From contig QAOA01006259.1 of the NCBI GenBank assembly GCA_003255065.1, positions 316,504-380,503 on the forward strand: a DNA stretch of 64,000 bases, read 5' to 3'. The translations under genes and the position numbers were made by a program. Source of the DNA: Cercis canadensis (Eukaryota > Streptophyta > Magnoliopsida > Fabales > Fabaceae). The notes beneath the pieces were generated by a model that was given only the letters and a program-made list of their open reading frames with translations, ran no database searches and was not told where the DNA came from. Below, in pieces: positions 1 to 10,813 of the stretch; position 1 is the first letter of the stretch; every line of letters begins with the position of its first letter.

Positions 1-936
1 CATGAAAGATTTTCTAGGTAAAAGCATACAAAAATTGCTACTGCGTCATATCGAAAACAAAAAATTGCTACTACGTGGTTGCAACAAATCCTATAATCTT
101 AATAATTTGATTGCGAGATACATCTACCACCCACCCTCATCCACCAAAAATTAAACAAAAATCTGATATTTGTTTTATAAACTATTTTTCTTCTTATTCA
201 TATATAGTGCATTATCCTTTAACAACTTTATGGTTATTGCTGTAAAAAGTTTATCATAGATTCATAGGTCAGCTACTATCTTTTCAATTAGTGCTCCATA
301 AAAGCAGTTTGCCGATATTTTTATGACAAAGTTGAGATTCTCAAGTTTGATGATAAAATACAAACCGTTAGTTATTAAAATTTCATTTGTTGTGCTAGCC
401 ATATTACAATATAATATAGAGTTTGTACAGTACCTTTTCTTATGTTGCTTTTAATTAGAAGTAACAATTTCGACCAATTCGTAATTTACCAAAAGAAATG
501 AAAACTTGTTATTTCAATTATGAAGATTTTATAGTACCATATGAGTATGCTATACCATACTTATGAGGCAAGTATCTACCATCAAGATATAATTTTCATA
601 TTTTACTGAATACAAAATATAATTTATCTCATTCTCTCAAATAAACTTAAAAATTGTTAACTTGAAGTTATCAACTGCACATATTATTTACATATTGGTT
701 GTTTTTATATGGTATGACATACCACATTCATACCAAAAATAACTAAGATATCTCCTTTCAATTAAATTGCCATGCATGAAAAAGGAGAAATGATACACTT
801 TTAAGGAGTATAGAAGGTGTTAAAAGCAAAGTGTGTCTTACAAAAAAAAAATTAAGTGAATTTAGAGTTGATTCATCTTAAATTTTAATACGAGCATTTA
901 AATATTGCTAACTTTGTATGTACAATAAGGATGTAA

Positions 937-967
<31 letters not shown>

Positions 968-3030
968 GGTTTTGTGATCTCTTTGTTATGTATATTCCTT
1001 TACAATATTGATAATATTTTTAAATATAACTTTTTTGTTTTGATATTGTTGTGAAATATGAGTATATTTGAATAGTTAGGTAAAACTAAACTATATATAG
1101 GTAGGTGACAATTCAAATGCGTAAGTAAGTTTGATGTTAATTAATTTGGGATTTGCACAGAACACAGGCATGCCCTATTCCATAGGGCAACACTTTCTAC
1201 ACCGACAAAGCGTATATTGGACGGTGGAGCATGAGTGAATCAATATAATATCTGCACTCTTGGAAGGAAAAAGTCATGATCCCAAAATAATAAAGCACAT
1301 GTTATTGTCATTTGTCATTATCATGCCATTCAGCATCATCACTCTTATATTCAACTTACTTTAATTACTATAAAAATATATTGAAGAAAATTTATGTGTA
1401 AATTTGCTAATAAATAATAATATGAATGTTGTTTAATGGTATCTCTTTTTATTAAAAAAAAATTAAAATATTTAATATCATAAGTTTTATTTTCACCATA
1501 TATATATCCCCTTATTTTTTTCAAAGCATTATGCTCTGATATAATAAAATAAAAAATAATATGAAAAACAATATCACTTAAATACTAATTAATCCTATAC
1601 TAATTAAAATCGTACGAGTACAACTAATATAATTTAAATTTAATTGAATATTTTTCTGCCGGACTTTAGTTTTATCAAATATGTTAATATAAGTGTTAGA
1701 TTAATAATATATACAAGTAACATTATTCAAATGTGAATGGATATATGAATAACTTAACCACCTCCAAAGTAAAGAGGCAAGAAGCTTGGACATATATATT
1801 GAGGAAATTATAGTTGTTGGATCCTACAAAGATTTTAAACTCAGATAAAACAAGCCAAGCTATCAATATCATCATCATCATCAATGAGTCAATGGCTTTG
1901 ATGATTGATGAATCAGCCCCACATTTGGCCTTTCTGCAACTAGAACACCTTACTATGCATGCATGCTATCGTGCTTGGAATTTTCTTGTACTTGTTATAT
2001 ATCCCTCCCCACGACTCACTTTTCAATTCATATCAAAGGTGTGGATGTTGTTTTGGATTTATTAATGTTTTTTGCTTTGGGGAAATTTGACAAATTGAGG
2101 ACAAAAAATGGCAAAAAATTGAAAAATTATGGTCAAATACCCATATCTGGTTTAATATTAAATAATAAACAACTTATGAATATTAAAATTGTATGTTATT
2201 TTTTTGGTATTATAAAAAAATGGTAAGGATATATATGTCGAGTGACAAGGAAATTGTGGCTATATAATATTATACATGAGCTCATGTTCTATTGTTTGTA
2301 CTTTTTTTTTTAATTAATCGAACTTATATAAAATTATACACGACCTCAAACTTGTTCAAAGTCGCATTTGTAATTGGAAATTATCTGTATGAATTTTGTT
2401 ATTATTGATACACATTAGTTTTTATCAACTTGTCTTTTTTTAGGGATATGCTTTATATACGCACAAATTTTCAACTTTTAAGTGGGGTAGCCTGCCAATT
2501 AACTAATTTTGAAAGCATCCCTCATGAAACATGAGGTCCCTCACTTTTTCCTCTGCTTCTTCCTCCTACTCTTTCTCAACCGTTAATATTTTCATGTTCA
2601 AATTCGCAATGATTTTAAAAGTAAAATAATGTATATATTAGTAATGGGGCTTTTGTTGCATACCAAATTAATTGTCCTTCACTTTTTATTCTCTAATAAA
2701 TTACTCACACCATGTGTATGTATGCAAAATTGCAAATCACATAAAGTTGAGGAACGAGTTAATTTGGGTCTCTTACCTCTCCTTCTCTCATTTTGGTATG
2801 TTTGATTGTCCTTTAGTCAAATGTATATCCTCTATTTTTTTTTTTTGTTACATAGGAGCACAATGCATTGAAAAAAAAATAGGCAATTACATGATGGAAA
2901 TAGAACTTATGACATTAAACCCTCTAATTCCCATTATTAGAGGATGTGTCGCTAAATTTATAGGTCATTGACTATATCTCTTATATATGGAGGAAAGAAA
3001 TAATGGGTCATTATCTTGCTGTCTTCCTCC
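1..3030. other. AT-rich intergenic DNA, no gene recognised
   Basis: No reading frame here resembles a known protein; the few open frames are short and low-complexity. A TA dinucleotide tract lies at about 936-962. The only structured element is the MITE-like repeat at about 528-740, listed separately. Confidence 0.6.
528..740. repeat. MITE-like dispersed repeat, copy 1
   Basis: This stretch aligns along its whole length with 57738-57930. Shared blocks include ACCAnATGAGTATG at the left, ATATAATTTATCT and AAACTTAAAAAT in the middle, and a TATGACATA block at the right. The ends are imperfect inverted repeats (left TAGTACCATATGAGTATG; right, reverse-complemented, TCATACCATATAAAAA). It has no coding capacity. 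A small non-autonomous DNA transposon is the likeliest explanation; the superfamily is not clear. Confidence 0.5.
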
Positions 3031-3039
3031 ATGAAGGAG

Positions 3040-3470
3040 TGATCAAAATGAATGTGCATGGATGCTACAATCTTTTGAGAAAAAAGGTTTTGGAGGTGCT
3101 GGTATGGTGTTCTACAATGCTCAAGGACAATTGACAATTTGCTGATTTGCTGTATCTTTACTTGGTGAGTACTTGATTCTTCAACGACATTGATAGAAGT
3201 ATGGAGTGACGTATAATCATTTCAGCCCTTGAAAGTAATGAAGGATGAGGATATTTACACTTTACTCATCTAAAGTGCACCCCTCACTTTAGAAGATTTA
3301 AATCCGTAGATTATTTAGAATTGGCAACTCTCTTACATTAATAGAACGTGATAAGGCATCTCAGTTTCGTTCTATTTCTTACTCCTTTGTTCAACAGAAT
3401 GGTAACTATGTTGTGGCTCATAGATTAGCTCAGTGGGAACATAGAATTTCAGAAATGCTGGTCTAGACTC
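3040..3470 (+). pseudogene. decayed RNase H-like (retroelement type) fragment
   Basis: Translation in shifting frames gives pieces typical of the plant RNase H-like domain found in LINE reverse transcriptases and related genes. Near 3043-3066 it reads NVHGCYN, near 3080-3130 GFGGAGMVFYNAQGQL, then EVWSDV near 3199, and near 3390-3465 FVQQNGNYVVAHRLAQWEH. The last corresponds to the usual C-terminal block with Asn and the Ala-His-x-Leu-Ala motif. Stops and at least two frame changes separate the pieces, so no protein can be made. No reverse transcriptase domain or poly(A) tail was found alongside, so this is a truncated remnant. Confidence 0.55.
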
Positions 3471-3479
3471 CAGATTGAA

Positions 3480-4600
3480 GTCCTTCCTTCATTTCTATTG
3501 GATGTACCTTTGGCCAATCTGGTTTAAAAGTCATCTTGATTTCTTATGCGTTACAGAATACAGAATAAAACATAAAAATAAGCATTATTTCATTTCATCC
3601 TTATTACTTCTGCGTTACAGAATACAGATAAAGGAATAACGCGGTGCCCTAGCTTTATGCTTAAGAAGCAAGCAAACTAAATTATACAAACAAATATCTG
3701 GCGACAATGGTGACTAGCTTAAAGAAGTTGGGTGGGTAGATACTACAAGTTATTAAACTCTTCTTCACTTTACTAGAATGTCCAACACACAGCTGACAGT
3801 TTAAAAGAGAAATTGGATTCCGAACAATAGTTCAAGTAGTTATACACTGAACTTTTAAGATTACAGAGATTTTTTAAAACCCATAAATAATTTTGATGGA
3901 CATGCATATTTTGAGATGGTTGTAGTGTTATTATAATGATATTATTCGCAAAACATATGCATATATAATATCTTGGTGATATCTCCATAAAATTAAAACT
4001 GCTCCTTAAATTGACAAATCCCTAATCACAAACAAAGCTATGATTAGTTTTCCACCAATAAGCCAATCACTTATAAGACAAACATAATTTAATTATCATT
4101 TGATACATGATATTAGACATTAAATAAAATATGACATTAGCAAAATATAGTATAAAAATAGCGGGTCCCTTATGCAAATAGCCATCTCAAATTGCTGGTG
4201 TAATTGTGTTGCGATTCTTCAATTTTGGTACCTTTGAGTACCTCAAGTTGGGCAAGCAGCAGCAGTTGCAACATGCATTGGTCTCTATCTATTAATGAAT
4301 GCCATTTACTTGTGAAGATTGTGGAGTGTGACTGTGAAGTGTGGACCACTTGGACTCCAGTCATCTGGTGGCTCACCATGCTTCGTTCGCTGTTTACATC
4401 ACAGCCTCAAATAAACAAGACAAAAAACATTACAACGGATCATTTGACAAACTTAGCAAAGCTTTTTCAAACATGTCACTGTGGAATATTCACATTTTGG
4501 AATATGAAAATAAAGGTAACTTGTCTCTTCCTCCTAGTTCAAATAAAAGTATAAAATATACTCTAATCATTGAGTAAAACTGTATTTTTGGAAAATAATT
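3480..4600. other. intergenic, no gene recognised
   Basis: Open frames around 4170-4577 on both strands overlap each other and match nothing recognisable. A block at about 4114-4170 (ATTAGACATTAAATAAAAT and following bases) is repeated imperfectly at about 39098-39156, indicating a short dispersed repeat. Confidence 0.5.
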
Positions 4601-4982
4601 AGTGAGTCAATGATTGATCACATTTTCATAAAAATGTGACGAAAGCTAACAATTGCAGTGTATGTCTTAGAGAATTTAAAATTTCGGATTATCCAGAGGA
4701 AAAGACAAACGAAAGTGAGAAAAAAGAAGAGAACAAAAGAAAAGAAGACGAAAACAAGGAAAAAAAACGTAGAAAAATAGCAGAAGCCTGGGATAGCATT
4801 CTATTTGCTCAAGTAATAAGAGGTTCTTTATTAGTAACCTACTCGATTCTTAGAAAATATATTCTATTGCCTTTATTGATAATAACTAAAAATATCATTC
4901 GTATGCTATTATTTCAAGTTCCCGAATGGTTGGAAGATTTAAAGGATTGAAATAGAGAAATTCATATTAAATGCACCTACAC
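4600..4982 (+). pseudogene. ycf1: nuclear plastid insertion (NUPT): ycf1/TIC214 fragment
   Basis: The frame beginning near 4636 encodes about 104 residues with the hallmarks of plastid Ycf1 (Tic214): [21 protein letters not shown], a Lys/Glu-rich stretch (about 4690-4780), then [20 protein letters not shown], the [17 protein letters not shown] segment and [14 protein letters not shown]. Ycf1 is encoded in the chloroplast genome, so a short copy inside nuclear DNA is a plastid-to-nucleus transfer. The Trp expected after LKD is a stop (TGA, 4948-4950), but similarity continues in frame (NREIHIKCTY) to about 4982 and then ends abruptly. Upstream similarity fades near 4600. Non-functional fragment; the Ycf1 identification is confident, the exact edges are not. 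Confidence 0.85.
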
Positions 4983-4984
4983 GG

Positions 4985-7900
4985 TAAAAGCTATTACTTT
5001 CCCTTAAGGAGCCAATATGATTCTAACTTTGACTTTAAAATAATCTTCAAACATATCTTAAATATTTTAACTTGGATAATCTGAAATTAGACTGCATTAA
5101 CCAAACGACTTATGGTTGAGTGATATGTAGGTTATTCTCAAGATTTATGAGTTCTATGTTCAAACCCAAGTCGTAGCTACTGCATTAAAAGTTGATTCAA
5201 GAGAGTTTATGAAAGAGAGAGAGAGTAGAAAACCAAGTTTTAATGAATTTTAAAACAGATTCAATTAGTAACGCATAAGTGTAGTGTGGGAGTGATGCCT
5301 TTTTGAAAGCCCAATGTGTAGCCCATTTTAGGATTTTAGCTCAGATTTTAAAACAAATCTGTGGATGAATAATGGAAAGTCCAAGATAACCCATTTGAGG
5401 GCCTAAAATTTTTCTACTGGATTTAAACTATGAATACCTGTCTAATAGCGAGATGAAGTTATTAAGAAAAGTTTTAACCATCCTATATAGCAGCTTAGGT
5501 GGTAGGTTAATTGTTGAGCAACATGTTAATCAGGTTGGATTTTAGGTGAGAGTATTTGTGGTAAGTCCTTTGTATTAATCAGTAGTCGCCTAAATCCTCG
5601 AAATGTTGCTAGCTAAGAGTTTTCCTCTTATTGATGCGAGGGGTGATATAGGTCTCTCTAACAAGAGAATTTAGATGGGATATTAACTTTACTCTCTTAT
5701 GCTCAAATAATAAAGTTTTAGCTTATGTATCAATGTTGGCATTCTCTATTGCTATTAAGGGTATCTTATGCCATGATGATCTGAGTTTAAATGAGTTTAT
5801 AATTTGATTACTCATTGGTCATTAACCAAAGAAGTGGCTAATAGGACATAAAGTGCAAATAAGTGCATGTAGATAAAATAGTTAGGTAAATAAAGTTTCC
5901 TTCACCTAGCTAGGGAGAGAATAAAAGTACTTACCAATTAGGAGGCTTTATTTGTTTGTGTAACTTTTTATCTTCCTCTTGTTTTGACAGTACAACTAAC
6001 AAAAATGCTGATTAGACAAAGTTTTATGGGGGTGCTATGTTACACCCTTGAAAGTGACGACTCTGAATTTTTTAGTTTTCGTGCAATTCACGTGAAGATT
6101 GTTCAATCAATAATCGAATCAAAAAATATTATAATTACAACTAAAAGAGAAAATTTCATAATTTATCACTCAATCATTGGTCCTATGATTTCACAATAGA
6201 ACCAATACAAATGCTAAAGAAAGTTTTATACTAAACTTTTCTTTCAAACGATGTGCTAAATCACGTGAAAATTGTCATTAATCAAATAAAAAATTATCCC
6301 ATAATTACAACTAAAAGAAAACACTTATAAATTTATTACTTAATCATTGGTCCTAATATTATTCTTGTGAGTTTGAGATGAGTCTACACTTATAGAGACC
6401 ACCTAAAAGGCAAGAATGAAGAGATTTGGCCTTGTCAATAATGAGGATATAGATTATGGATTTTCACGAGACCTAAAGTATATTAAAGTAGAAGAAATTC
6501 GTCTAAATTCCCTCTAACAAAAAATTTCATTTTGATCCATTGAAGTAGCTAAGGTAGAATTTTATTTTTTTTTTTAATTAAAATGAAACTGAGCCGAAAG
6601 TTCTCCACAAAGATAACTAGAGTGCAGTAGAATATGTTGGAACTTGGATGCAGAAAATGGCTTTCAGCTTTGATTGGAGAGTAAACTGTAAACTGCTATA
6701 ATGATGTTTCCAATCTCACTGTCACAACAATTTTGAATTTATATTTTGTCACGTATAATATTGTGATAAAATATTTATTTATTTTTGATTAATATTACGA
6801 ATATTTTTTATTTTACTCAATTAAAGTTAAAACAATTTCGATTTTTACTCTCTCAAAATATTTATACATTATTGTGTGTGCAAGAAGACATTGGTTATGA
6901 GAGTCGGTTATGTCTCACTGATCTTATCTAGTGGCACTTGATGATTTTATCTGTGAATTGGCCACACCTTGAGCCATCTTTGACACTCCTTTCCAGCAAT
7001 ACAAAGAAGTGAGATTATCTGTGTGCACTAGCTCACTCTTTTTCCAAAAGGCAACGGCAAAGAAAGGAATAATCAGCTTTTTTTTTTTTTTTCCACAGAA
7101 TTGTACAATTTTGCTTTTCATGGTGTGCCTAATTTCTCCTCTTTTTAACTTTTTGTAGATCATTGGACAATGCAATCTTTGGTGAGGCAACATTTGGAGA
7201 ACATTTCAAAGGACTTGCATGGTAACTTAATGTCCTTTTGCCTAAGATGCCAAGCATAGTATGTATAGCCTATCTTTTCCTTTTTGGGTTTCCCAGGTCA
7301 TTTCACTTTTTGGTCAACTTCATGAACATCATTGTGTCTCGTTAATTAGTATTAAATTTCTTCCTCTCTTCCCTTCCTATCATCTGCTCTAACATTAATT
7401 TTTTACTGATTTCATCTTCTTTACTAAGGGTTCGCTTGGGAAAAGGGTGAACAAGAAAAAATCGACGATGGTATTAAAGCATGCATCAAATCTAAGTCAG
7501 TTGCTATTTTTATTTTTTTGCTTTATTGCATAGCATCTCTTGCACTTCCATCTTAGTTCAATTTTACATGTTTCGTGTTGAAAGTAATGTTAAATGACCA
7601 TTTCGCACAGCTTTCTTTCAAATTAAAGTAAGAATTCTTGATTAGTCATAAAACATACAGTAAAAATATTCTCCAGCTTTAGAAAAAGTACGTTTCAAAT
7701 CAACGTCACCAAATATGGCTACACCTACTGATAGGACTCAACAAGCTATGAACAATAATGCATAAAAGCTTTCCAAACAGAAAAATGAATGTAGCCTAGT
7801 TAAGTCAATTATTGAAGTTGTCTAGCTAATTCTGGGATATCTGATTCATCTATTAATTAAATGAGAGTTTAATCCTACTATTTCTTTTTGTACAATGAAC

Positions 7901-8500
7901 TAAGAACCTACTCCAGTTTCATGATCTGCAGAATGAACTAAAACTATACCTGCTTCTATAACTTCACATATCTGAAAGAATGACTTAGGAAAACTTCATG
8001 TAAGAAATTTAAATTTAAACTTAAACACCAAACCCAAACCCTTCCTATGGATTCATTAATCTAACTTAAACATAAAAAGCAGCATGGCTTTCAAACCAAA
8101 CCAAGTTGAATTACATATATTCTCCATCAGAAACAACCCAAGTAGAAAATTCAATCTCTTTATTACTCCTATTAACATTAATGTTGATTGGACTAAGATA
8201 TCACTTCATCTGTAAATAACTGAAAGAAAAACTCTATCTATAGGTAATGATAAGTTTGACAATATATAAAAAGAGAACTGGGGGAGGGGCAGGGAAGCAC
8301 AATGGAAGAGAAGAGGCATGCTGCCGTTAATAACTCAATTGTTAATATTGAGATTTATTATCACAGGGCAAACTGCTAATCATATATGATTCAATAAACT
8401 GAGTCATGAACTCTGTATAGACAATATAATGAAGGGAAAAGGGAAAAAAGAAAAATGAGAAGAGTTTATTGTAATTAAAAAAAAAAATTTAACATCGAAA
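4985..8500. other. AT-rich intergenic DNA
   Basis: No protein-coding gene recognised. The open frames at 5984-6199 (plus) and 6924-7193 (minus) have no recognisable motif, and the first lies partly in a tandem repeat. The right-hand end is the 3' side of the CLE-like gene, which is transcribed leftwards. Confidence 0.5.
6085..6356. repeat. two-copy imperfect tandem repeat (~170 bp period)
   Basis: About 100 bp starting near CACGTGAA at 6089 recur at 6262. Both copies continue through ATAATTACAACTAAAAG and end at ATCATTGGTCCTA (offset 170-173 bp). The copies differ at many positions, so the duplication is old. No coding signal. Confidence 0.6.
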
Positions 8501-8506
8501 GGAAGC

Positions 8507-8826
8507 TTATGGATTTCTATGTATACTTGACACCCACTTTTGCTTTGGAATGGAATTACTGATAGGATTAGGTCCTGAGTGTACTTCATGCAATATTTTC
8601 CTATGGACATGATCCCTCTCAGCTCCTGACTGACATGAGAGAAAACATGATAAGATTGGCTAACCAGTGATTACAGATGAAATCAAAGAAATTAAATACT
8701 CACCATGTCTTGATGATCTGTTGATGCTTCTGTGATTAGACTAATCTTAGTTCTCATGCTGAAGCTTGAATATGGCAAGAAATGGGATAGTAGAAGAATG
8801 AGAAGAAAGCATGAAGAACAATTCAT
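8507..8826 (-). CDS. CLE family prepropeptide with TDIF-like domain
   Basis: Two exons, complement(8507..8629, 8704..8826), encode 81 residues. Exon 1 starts at Met 8826 and gives a strong signal peptide (MNCSSCFLLILLLSHF, likely cleaved near residue 23). An upstream Met at 8880 is in frame but would place a hydrophilic leader before it. The 74-nt intron has a GTGAGT donor at 8703 and an AG acceptor at 8631-8630, phase 0. Exon 2 encodes a variable segment, then the 12-residue domain HEVHSGPNPISN (residues 55-66) and a basic 15-residue tail. TDIF (CLE41/CLE44) is HEVPSGPNPISN, so only residue 4 differs (Pro to His). Known CLE peptides are secreted, trimmed and perceived by leucine-rich-repeat receptor kinases such as PXY/TDR, controlling vascular stem cells. 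The C-terminal tail and single intron are unlike the CLE41/44 layout and closer to CLE46-type precursors, so orthology is uncertain. Family assignment is firm; receptor and role are inferred. Confidence 0.85.
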
Positions 8827-8829
8827 AAT

Positions 8830-9910
8830 TTTTGTTTCATGAAGGAAGAAGACATGCAAGTTCTTGAAAGGGATAAGCATTGCTTCAGTTAGATGATGGC
8901 AATTTAAAGGAAGTAATTTTAGTGGGCAGACAAGAAGTACATGTTATTTTCAGACAGTGGAACAAGAGTTGGACAAGTGTTAATGTAGTTGAAGTTAGTG
9001 ATGTTTTTTAATCAGTACTATTGGAGTTTACTTTTGCTACATAGTTGCATCATCATCAAAGCTAAATGGGGTCAATCTCTTAGGTGTACGTCATTGGTAT
9101 TATTGCTGACTTGCCAAATTTTAATAGAAGTCTTGGCCAAAAGCAGAGATTCTGGACCTTCTTTTTAGAAATCTTTACAATTATGGTCAAATTTTCTTCC
9201 TCATTCATTAGACCCAAAAACTTTCTGTTTAGTTTGATTTATAAAAACCCAATTCTTAATAAGACACTAATACATAATATATGAATTCAATCTAATAATG
9301 CTACATGATTCAAGTTATAAAAAGTGTGTTAATCATAACTGGATTCTACTTAATTTCTTACATCTAAACACATGCTGAAATGAAGTTAATTAGGCATGCT
9401 TTATGCTTTTGTAATGAGAGATACACTAACTTCATCTTCTCCGTTTTGAATATTGCCGAAATCAAGGAAGAAGGGATGCTGAAGTTAAAGATAATGCGAG
9501 TAGAAACTTAGGAGGCAGAATTGTCTTCTCACATTAAAATTTTTATTTATGTCTATGATAATCTAACATTTTCAATTGGCTACATGAAAATGTTTTTAGG
9601 AGAAAGTTGATAAAAATTCATTTTTGAGAATGCTATCTTGTTGGGATTTTTGTTTTTTAAAAACTTATACCAAACATAAAAATTTACATTCTCAAGCTGG
9701 TATTTCCATGAATCTAAAAAAAATCTGTATACCATGGCTTAGTGCCTCGTTTCGTAACCAAGCTGGGAATTCAGACTTGTTTGACTCAAGAGTGGCAGGT
9801 TAGCAAATTCAGTGGGGAAAGTGTTTGGTACGTCTTTCTTGAAAATGACAAGGCTGGTTTCCTACATTGACTTAATTACCTAAGCCGCGTTATCTATTCC
9901 TATATATCCA
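8830..9910. other. intergenic; upstream side of the CLE gene
   Basis: No gene recognised. Because the CLE-like gene runs leftwards, this interval should hold its promoter. I did not identify a convincing TATA box or transcription start. Confidence 0.4.
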
Positions 9911-9912
9911 GC

Positions 9913-10813
9913 TACGCTTTTTTTTCAGTGGTTATCATTGATTGTCTTCACTGATTCCAATTCTCTTCTCACGGAGGATCAAGTTAAGTGGAGATATTTG
10001 CTTCTTTCTGTACCCGATTAGATAAGGGAATTAGCTGCATCCAACCACTCAAGGTACATATCCTTTTATAACTATAGGTTTAGCCTTGTTGCTTTAGCTT
10101 CCCTTTTTCTAAATAGTCTTCATTGTTATGATATTTCATAAAATATTTTCATTGATGGATACCAATTTTAAACCACTTGATTCTTGAACCAAGCTTTTAG
10201 GCATGTAAGTGCTGCTAAGATAGTAGTACTTTCTTTTACCACATCATATAACAATGACTAGCAACACTATTATGCTGCAGAACTCAATTTGCTAACATGC
10301 TCTAAATGATTGAAATATATAAATTCAACAATTTCAATGTATCTGACAAAATCTGGTCAATTGTGATATGTGTATTTTGCTATTCTCCTTAATGTGTTGC
10401 ACAAACTTTCAGCTTCCTTATTTTTCTCTTTTAATTGTCTCTCTGCCATAGGTAAACCCTCAAGTTCCTGATGCTCCATGCTCTGACCTTCAAGATCCTT
10501 AAGTTGAATCTGTTTCACCCCTTGATCTGCACCTCTTCTTTTAAACAATGAATAATTGGAGATAGAAATGGCATGATTCTCCTATTTTAAGCAGTAGCAT
10601 GCTTTTTGAGTTATCTTGAATTGAGCAGTGAAGTAAAAATATCTTAATAATGAGTTTCAATGATCCAACAAGACATAAAATGTGAAAAGGAAAAAAACAG
10701 TTTGATAAAACTATTGTAGATGCAGTCAATTCATGGTACAATTCAACTATTTGATTGTAATTTTACCTATAGTTTTCATCCTAACACAAATATCTCAGTA
10801 AGGCAGGCCTTAG
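9913..10813 (+). other. probable non-coding 5' exon and intron of the NB-LRR locus
   Basis: A TATATATCC box lies near 9901-9909. A stretch ending CTCAAG is followed by a donor-like GTACAT at 10054, a plausible 5' untranslated exon upstream of the resistance-gene-like coding sequence. A minus-strand open frame at 10357-10548 encodes a Gln/Glu/Lys-rich, coiled-coil-like 63 residues that I do not recognise. Confidence 0.3.

Noticed and set aside
4170-4577. Overlapping open frames of 69-116 codons on both strands
   Set aside because: Neither strand shows a recognisable motif, codon pattern or splice partner; open frames of this size occur by chance.
10357-10548. Minus-strand 63-codon frame rich in Gln, Glu and Lys
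   Set aside because: It looks like a coiled-coil fragment but I cannot name a family, and it lies in what seems to be the leader of the NB-LRR locus. Mentioned there but not called as a gene.
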